Shown one piece after another: positions 6,127 to 9,928 of a DNA stretch of 9,928 bases. Position 1 is the first letter of the stretch. Each line of letters starts with the position of its first letter. The position numbers and the translations under genes were made by a program. The notes under the pieces were generated by a model. It did no database searches. It worked only from the letters and a program-made list of their open reading frames with translations, and was not told the DNA's origin. The DNA comes from an uncultured Alphaproteobacteria bacterium (GTDB lineage: Bacteria; Pseudomonadota; Alphaproteobacteria; Reyranellales; Reyranellaceae), in contig CAIYWM010000578.1 in assembly GCA_903929895.1 (NCBI GenBank), positions 1 through 9,928 of the forward strand, written 5' to 3'.

Positions 6127-7023
6127 CTATCGCGCCGGCGGCACCTGGGTTCGGTACCAGTCGAGGATCTCCGCGCCGGTCCACATGACGACGCCCTCGT
6201 GGCCGAGGATGTAGTCGTAGAGCATCTCCAGATATTTGATTCGGTGCGGCACGCCGGTGAGATAGGGGTGAATCGAGATCGCCATCACGCGCGGCGAGGT
6301 CCTGCCGTCAAGATAGAGCCGGTCGAACTGGTCGCGGCCGCGCCGGAAGATCTCGTCCGACGGCTGCTGCTGCACGGCGCTCATGACGACGTCGTTGATC
6401 TCGACCGTGTAGGGGACCGAGACGATCTCCCCGTGCGCGGTCTTCAAGGGCAGCGGCTGCTCGTCCATCACCCAGTCGGCGACGTATTCGATGCCCGCCT
6501 CGGCCAGCAGGTCGAGCGTCTCGTCGGTCTCGGTGAGGCCGGGGCTCTCCCAGCCACGCGGCGGCTTGCCGGTGAAGTCCTTGATGGCGCGGATCGTGTC
6601 GGCGATGGCGCTCTTCTGGTCCTCGACCTTGTGCATCGGTTTCTGCACCCAGCCATGGCCCATGAAGTCCCAGCCGGCTTCGTGCGCCGCCTGGCAGGCC
6701 TCGGGGTAGAGGTCGCAGGCCGTGCCGTTCACGGCGAAGCTCGCCTTGATCTTGCGGGCGTTCAGCGTCTCGAGGAAACGCCAGAAGCCCACGCGCATGC
6801 CGTACTCGTGCCACGCCCAGTTGGGCACGTCGGGCAGCAGCGGCACGCCCATCGGCGGCGGCAGGACGGTGCGCGGCATCGCCCCGGCCGGGCTCCAGTT
6901 CTCGACGTTCACGATCGTCCAGACGGCGACGCGCGCATCGTTGGGGAGGCTGAGCCGCGGCCGCTTGTGGATCGGCAGATAGGGCGTGCGCCCGCGGACG
7001 CTGTCACCGGTTTCGCGCGTCAT
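6127..7023 (-). CDS. Polysaccharide deacetylase-fold (CE4, PuuE-like) hydrolase
   Basis: This 298-residue protein has the NodB/CE4 deacetylase fold. It resembles the branch that includes PuuE allantoinase and other C-N hydrolases more than chitin or peptidoglycan deacetylases. Visible blocks are NDARVAVWTIVNVENWSP (28-45), KASFAVNG (93-100), GWDFMGHGWVQKPMH (117-131), PPRGWESPGLTETDETLDLL (154-173) and AISIHPYLTGVPHR (248-261). The Asp-Asp of classical CE4 motif 1 is replaced by NVEN, and the H-x-x-x-H of motif 2 is not complete (His123 only, with His131 further on). The usual metal triad is therefore not evident, as known for PuuE. There is no signal peptide, so it should be cytoplasmic. It lies nine bases after the dehydrogenase gene with no good ribosome binding site of its own, suggesting coupled translation. 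The substrate is unknown; allantoin is only one candidate. Confidence 0.88.
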   Translation of the reverse strand: MTRETGDSVRGRTPYLPIHKRPRLSLPNDARVAVWTIVNVENWSPAGAMPRTVLPPPMGVPLLPDVPNWAWHEYGMRVGFWRFLETLNARKIKASFAVNGTACDLYPEACQAAHEAGWDFMGHGWVQKPMHKVEDQKSAIADTIRAIKDFTGKPPRGWESPGLTETDETLDLLAEAGIEYVADWVMDEQPLPLKTAHGEIVSVPYTVEINDVVMSAVQQQPSDEIFRRGRDQFDRLYLDGRTSPRVMAISIHPYLTGVPHRIKYLEMLYDYILGHEGVVMWTGAEILDWYRTQVPPAR

Positions 7024-7032
7024 CGCCTGCGC

Positions 7033-8175
7033 TTACGCCTTGTTCGGGTTGATCAGGAACTTCTCGCCGGTGGCGCGCTTGGCGTAGGCGGTGAGGTTCT
7101 GAAGGTCGAGCGCCTCCGGTAACGAGATCGTCTTGGTGTAGTGGCTGGAGAAGGTCGTCTTGAGCGAGTTCACGACCCTTTCGCGCAGCCGCATCTGGTC
7201 GGGCCGGCCGATCTTCTGCAGGAACGGCGTCAGCAGCCAGCCGCCCACGCCCCAGGCCATGCCGAAATTGCGCGTGAGTTCGAGCGCGCCGGTGTTCAGG
7301 CTGCCATAGACATAGACCTGCTTGTGCACCGAGGAGCCGTAGCGGTTGTAGGTCGTGGCCGTCTTGTTGATGGCGATTTCCATGCAGGTGAGTATCTGGC
7401 TGGCGAGTTTGCCGCCGCCGATCGCATCGAAGGCGATGGTGGCGCCCGTCTCGACAAGCGCCTGCGTGAGATCGTCGGTGAAGCTCGCCGCGCTCGAATC
7501 GACCACGTGCTTGGCGCCAATGCCCTTCAGCAGCTTGGCCTGCTCGGCGCTGCGCACGATGTTCACGAGGCCGATGCCGTCCTCGTTGCAGATCTTGTTC
7601 AGCATCTGGCCGAGATTGGAAGCAGCCGCAGTGTGAACCAGCGCCTTATGACCCTCGCGCTTCATCGTCTCGGTCATGCCGAGCGCCGTCAGCGGATTGA
7701 CGAACCACGAGGCGCCTTCGGCGGCCGTCGTGCCGGCCGGCAGGGGCTGGCAGTCGCGCGCGTTCAGCAGCCGGTACTGCGCGTACATCGAGCCGCCGAC
7801 CATGGAGACGAGCTTGCCCTTGAGTGCCTGCGCGGCGTCGGAGGAGCCCGCCTTGATCACGGTGCCGGCGCCTTCATTACCGACCGGGAGCGACTCGCCC
7901 AGGCGTGTCGCCAGGAAGGGCAGGGCGGCTGCGGAGACGGGCGCCGTCACCTTGATGCCCTCACCGCTGCCGCTCGAGGTGGCCTTGCTGAGGTCGGCGG
8001 GGCCGGTGAGCAGGCCGAGGTCGGACGGATTGATCGGCGTCGCCTCGACCCTGACCACGACCTGGTCGGGGCCGGGCTCGGGCACGTCGACCCGCGCCAG
8101 CGACAGTTCGAGCTGACCTTCGGTGGAGATCAGGGAGCGAAGCTGCAGGCCCGATGTCTTGTTGGTGTCGCTCAT
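7033..8175 (-). CDS. MDR-family NAD(P)H-dependent oxidoreductase (zinc-binding-dehydrogenase family, apparently zinc-free)
   Basis: This 380-residue protein is a medium-chain dehydrogenase/reductase of the quinone-oxidoreductase or enoyl-reductase type. The GroES-like domain (about 10-150) holds VRVEATPINPSDLGLL (41-56) and GNEGAGTVIKAG (99-110). The nucleotide-binding domain holds ALVHTAAASNLGQML (178-192), where the usual glycine-rich loop is modified, then VVDSS and TIAFDAIGGGKLA (246-258). Neither the catalytic-zinc Cys/His set nor the four-cysteine structural zinc motif is seen. A stretch of about 45 residues between INPSD and GNEGAGT (53-98) is longer than usual and rich in Ser, Gly and Ala. 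ATG 8175 is preferred over ATG 8178 because the ribosome binding site is at ideal spacing. It is probably co-transcribed with the deacetylase-like gene nine bases downstream. The substrate is not predictable. Confidence 0.9.
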   Translation of the reverse strand: MSDTNKTSGLQLRSLISTEGQLELSLARVDVPEPGPDQVVVRVEATPINPSDLGLLTGPADLSKATSSGSGEGIKVTAPVSAAALPFLATRLGESLPVGNEGAGTVIKAGSSDAAQALKGKLVSMVGGSMYAQYRLLNARDCQPLPAGTTAAEGASWFVNPLTALGMTETMKREGHKALVHTAAASNLGQMLNKICNEDGIGLVNIVRSAEQAKLLKGIGAKHVVDSSAASFTDDLTQALVETGATIAFDAIGGGKLASQILTCMEIAINKTATTYNRYGSSVHKQVYVYGSLNTGALELTRNFGMAWGVGGWLLTPFLQKIGRPDQMRLRERVVNSLKTTFSSHYTKTISLPEALDLQNLTAYAKRATGEKFLINPNKA

Positions 8176-8182
8176 CATCAAT

Positions 8183-8186
8183 CTCC
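8183..8186 (-). promoter_or_regulatory. Ribosome binding site of the MDR dehydrogenase
   Basis: GGAG on the minus strand lies seven bases before ATG 8175 and four before the adjacent in-frame ATG 8178. It supports initiation here and argues against the longer open frame reaching back to 8427, which would overlap the 3' end of ppk2. Confidence 0.6.
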
Positions 8187-8273
8187 ATGGTGTTTGACCC
8201 GCAACATAGCACGACGGCGCGCCTATGGAGTCTCGCGCCGCGGTCCCGCGGATGGGCGGCTTTCGTTTCGCAG

Positions 8274-8300
8274 GCCGGCCTTGCCGTGCCATTGGCCGGC
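8274..8300 (-). terminator. Possible hairpin terminator after ppk2
   Basis: GCCGGCC (8274-8280) and GGCCGGC (8294-8300) form a perfect 7-bp GC stem with a 13-base loop, 24 bases beyond the ppk2 stop. There is no T-run after it, so it is at best a weak intrinsic terminator. A second symmetric element, CCGCGG-TC-CCGCGG (8238-8251), lies further on in the same 148-base gap before the dehydrogenase gene. I see no convincing promoter in the gap. Confidence 0.3.
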
Positions 8301-8323
8301 TTCGGCGCAGCACAATGGAGGCT

Positions 8324-9448
8324 TCAGACGACTGTGGCTGCGATTTCGCCGCGCTCATAGACGAGGTGGGCCCGCCCGACCAGCAAGGGGTCGAGCGGAC
8401 CGATCTTCTCGGGGTCCTTGCCGTCATAGGGAAGGCGATGCAGCAGGTAGCGCATGGCGTTGAGCCTCGCGCGCTTCTTGCAGTCGGACTTTATGACCGT
8501 CCATGGCGCATCGGCGGTGTCGGTGTGCTGAAACATCGACTCCTTCGCCTTCGTATATTCTTCCCACTTATCCAGGGATGCCAGATCTATCGGCGACAGC
8601 TTCCAGTGCTTGAGGGGGTGAACCTGTCTTTCCTTGAAGCGCCTTCTTTGCTCCTCGCGGCTCACCGAGAACCAGAACTTGATCAGGTGCAGCCCGCTGC
8701 GCGTCAGGTTTCGCTCGAACTCCGGCGCCTGGCGCATGAACTCCCTGTATTCCTCGTCGGTGCAGAACCCCATCACCCGTTCGACACCGGCCCGGTTGTA
8801 CCAGGAGCGGTCGAAAAGAACGATTTCACCCGCCGTGGGAAGTTGCTGCACATAGCGCTGGAAATACCATTGGCCGCGCTCGGCTTCCGATGGCTTCTCC
8901 AGCGCAACGACGCGCGCGCCGCGAGGGTTCAGATGCTCCATGAACCGCTTGATCGCGCCTCCCTTGCCGGCGGCGTCGCGGCCTTCGAAGAGAATGACGA
9001 CCTTCTGCTTCTGCTCCTTTGTCCAGCTCTGCAGCTTCAGCAGTTCCACCTGCAGCCCGTACTTGGCTTTCTCGCAGCTCTTGCGAAGCATGAGATTGCG
9101 ATAGGGATAGCCGCCCTGTCGCCAGTCATCCGCCAGTTCTTCATCGGGATTGGGCCCCGCGAGAGCCTGCTCTGCTTCGGTAGTCTGCAGGGCGCGCTTC
9201 AGGGCTATCGCATCGTCAGGCGAGGCCCCCGCCATGATCGCCTGGAGTGCATCGGCCAGCTGGTGAGTCCGGTCGGGAGCCATCAGGCCAAGTATGTCCC
9301 GAACGGCGATTTCCCGGGAGTGCTCCGCTGCCTGAATCGCATCGTTCTCGACCGACTCCTCGATGGAACGGGACGACCCCAGCACTGCGGTGTCTCCCTG
9401 CTTCACGGAACGCCTGGTGGTCACGCGGGCACGACTCTTCTTCTTCAT
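8324..9448 (-). CDS. ppk2: Polyphosphate kinase 2 (PPK2, class I)
   Basis: PPK2 transfers phosphate between polyphosphate and nucleotides, mainly making GTP or ATP from the diphosphate in class I. The 374-residue protein has Walker A at GRDAAGKGG (156-164), after the strand KVVILFE. Walker B is IVLFDRSWYNRAGVERVMGF (209-228), and the lid and C-terminal block include FKERQVHPLKHWKLSPIDL (271-289) and KWEEYTKAKESMF (294-306). The catalytic domain is about 115-355. Ahead of it lies an N-terminal extension with a very basic start (KKKSRARVTTRRSVK) and then a mixed charged helical region to about residue 110. ATG 9448 is chosen because AGGA lies eight bases upstream; the frame stays open to 9568 but lacks support there. 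It is cytoplasmic. A FNR/FixK-like box 79 bases upstream suggests induction at low oxygen, which would suit a role in keeping nucleotide triphosphates supplied when respiration falls. Confidence 0.96.
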   Translation of the reverse strand: MKKKSRARVTTRRSVKQGDTAVLGSSRSIEESVENDAIQAAEHSREIAVRDILGLMAPDRTHQLADALQAIMAGASPDDAIALKRALQTTEAEQALAGPNPDEELADDWRQGGYPYRNLMLRKSCEKAKYGLQVELLKLQSWTKEQKQKVVILFEGRDAAGKGGAIKRFMEHLNPRGARVVALEKPSEAERGQWYFQRYVQQLPTAGEIVLFDRSWYNRAGVERVMGFCTDEEYREFMRQAPEFERNLTRSGLHLIKFWFSVSREEQRRRFKERQVHPLKHWKLSPIDLASLDKWEEYTKAKESMFQHTDTADAPWTVIKSDCKKRARLNAMRYLLHRLPYDGKDPEKIGPLDPLLVGRAHLVYERGEIAATVV

Positions 9449-9456
9449 CTTTGCAA

Positions 9457-9460
9457 TCCT
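9457..9460 (-). promoter_or_regulatory. Ribosome binding site of ppk2
   Basis: AGGA on the minus strand lies eight bases before ATG 9448. It favours the 374-residue product over one with 40 more residues starting at 9568, whose extra part would contain the FNR/FixK-like box and looks like leader DNA. Confidence 0.5.
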
Positions 9461-9526
9461 GGAAGGGGACTTCGAACCGATGCCAAAGTGAGCATGGAAG
9501 TTGAAGTCTGCCAATCCGATCCCTGA

Positions 9527-9540
9527 ATGATCCAGATCAA
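9527..9540 (-). promoter_or_regulatory. FNR/FixK (anaerobic) box upstream of ppk2
   Basis: The minus strand reads TTGATCTGGATCAT, which matches the FNR/FixK consensus TTGAT-N4-ATCAA at nine of ten defined bases. The centre is about 85 bases upstream of ATG 9448. If the activator binds at -41.5, transcription would start near 9492. Only a weak -10 (TCAACT, near 9504-9499) fits there, as is common at activated promoters. It lies in the 150-base gap between ppk2 and the MATE gene, both on the minus strand, so ppk2 is the only plausible target. Confidence 0.6.
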
Positions 9541-9598
9541 GCCAGGCCGCCAATTTGTGGACAAGCAACCGCGCGGACCTGAGGCTGCGAGCGGCTCC

Positions 9599-9928
9599 TT
9601 AGGCTCGGCCGGTCCAGGCCCGCCGAGTCGTCGAGAAGGCGAGCACGGCCGAGAAAGCCACGATGCCCAGCGCCACGCAGGTGTAGAGGCCCGAGACGCC
9701 CCAGCCGAAATGGTCGAGGGCCAGCAGGCTGCCGCCACCCGCGATGGTGATGCGCGTGAGATTGGCGGCGACCGGCCAGATCATCTCGCCGGTGCCCTGC
9801 GAGGCGAAGTAGAGCGCCATGGCCAGGCCGAAGAAGCCGTAGGCCGGCCCGACGATGCTGAGATAGTGGCGGCCCGAGGCCAGCGCGCCGGGATTGGTGG
9901 TGAAGAGGCCGAGCCACAGGTCGGGCCA
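9599..9928 (-). CDS. MATE-family efflux transporter, C-terminal part (5' end outside window)
   Basis: The last 109 residues of a multidrug and toxic compound extrusion (MATE) transporter are visible, open to the right edge of the window. The family ending is recognisable: PDLWLGLFTTNPGALASGRH, IVGPAYGFFGLAMALYFASQ (fragment residues about 25-44), then GEMIWPVAANLTRITIAGGG and a final helix around LYTCVALGIVAFSAVLAFS. Three hydrophobic helices are present, about 24-42, 46-66 and 78-98. Such proteins sit in the inner membrane and expel cationic compounds in exchange for protons or sodium ions. The reading frame passes unbroken from the window edge to TAA at 9601-9599. A gap of 150 bases separates it from ppk2, so the two are probably separate transcripts. 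Substrate range cannot be judged from this part. Confidence 0.88.
   Translation of the reverse strand, partial: WPDLWLGLFTTNPGALASGRHYLSIVGPAYGFFGLAMALYFASQGTGEMIWPVAANLTRITIAGGGSLLALDHFGWGVSGLYTCVALGIVAFSAVLAFSTTRRAWTGRA

Noticed and set aside
2594..7023. A purine-degradation locus, from the PuuD-like and PuuE-like genes
   Set aside because: The genes are over 3 kb apart in different transcription units, the PuuD-like protein lacks its cytochrome domain, and no other ureide gene is present.
8176..8427. N-terminal extension of the dehydrogenase back to 8427
   Set aside because: It would overlap the end of ppk2, has no family similarity, and a good ribosome binding site supports ATG 8175.
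7141..8463. Plus-strand open frame of 440 codons opposite the dehydrogenase gene
   Set aside because: It is the antisense shadow of a clear MDR-family gene, with no family signature and no ribosome binding site of note.
9494..9515. Sigma-54 promoter (TTGGCA on the minus strand) ahead of ppk2
   Set aside because: The GC element required ten bases after the GG is absent.
9449..9568. Forty-residue N-terminal extension of PPK2
   Set aside because: The extra residues look like translated leader, they contain the FNR/FixK-like box, and AGGA is well placed before ATG 9448.
1..9928. Defence island, prophage, transposon or CRISPR
   Set aside because: All genes belong to housekeeping or metabolic families. 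No recombinase, nuclease, toxin-antitoxin pair, repeat array or tRNA-end duplication was seen.

Overview
The window is a GC-rich stretch of bacterial chromosome with dense coding and short gaps. The gene families, and the order secD-secF-Mth938 with a squalene/phytoene-synthase-like gene nearby, point to an alphaproteobacterium. A Rhodospirillales- or Reyranella-like organism would fit, but I cannot fix the genus from sequence alone. No rRNA, tRNA, CRISPR array, insertion sequence, phage gene or attachment site was seen, and base use looks uniform, so this reads as core chromosome and not as an island.

Left part (1-2524, + strand): the 3' end of secD, complete secF and a small Mth938-domain gene form a tight operon. 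secF follows secD after 9 bases, and the third gene's GTG overlaps the secF stop. It ends at a perfect 12-bp inverted repeat (2547-2572), which lies between convergent genes and can act in both directions. The next gene, on the minus strand (2594-3190), is a small multi-pass membrane protein resembling the membrane domain of urate hydroxylase PuuD. It has its own recognisable promoter and an operator-like inverted repeat.

Middle part (3301-6111, + strand): a short squalene/phytoene-synthase-fold protein of the NDUFAF6-like type, an alpha/beta hydrolase and a luciferase-like flavin-dependent oxidoreductase are spaced by 20 and 13 bases and probably form one transcript. The Mth938 protein (NDUFAF3-like) and the NDUFAF6-like protein are both bacterial relatives of mitochondrial complex I assembly factors. 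They flank the membrane gene and sit beside the SecDF membrane-insertion genes.

Right part (6127-9928, all - strand): read in the direction of transcription, there is the C-terminal end of a MATE-type exporter, then a class I PPK2 polyphosphate kinase, an MDR-family (quinone-oxidoreductase-like) dehydrogenase and a PuuE-like CE4 deacetylase-fold protein. The dehydrogenase and deacetylase genes are 9 bases apart. A near-perfect FNR/FixK box lies upstream of ppk2, suggesting control by low oxygen.

I found no clear new defence or mobile system. The most notable signals are the complex I assembly-factor neighbourhood, an enlarged cysteine-bearing periplasmic domain in SecF with extra cysteines in SecD, and the oxygen-response box at ppk2.
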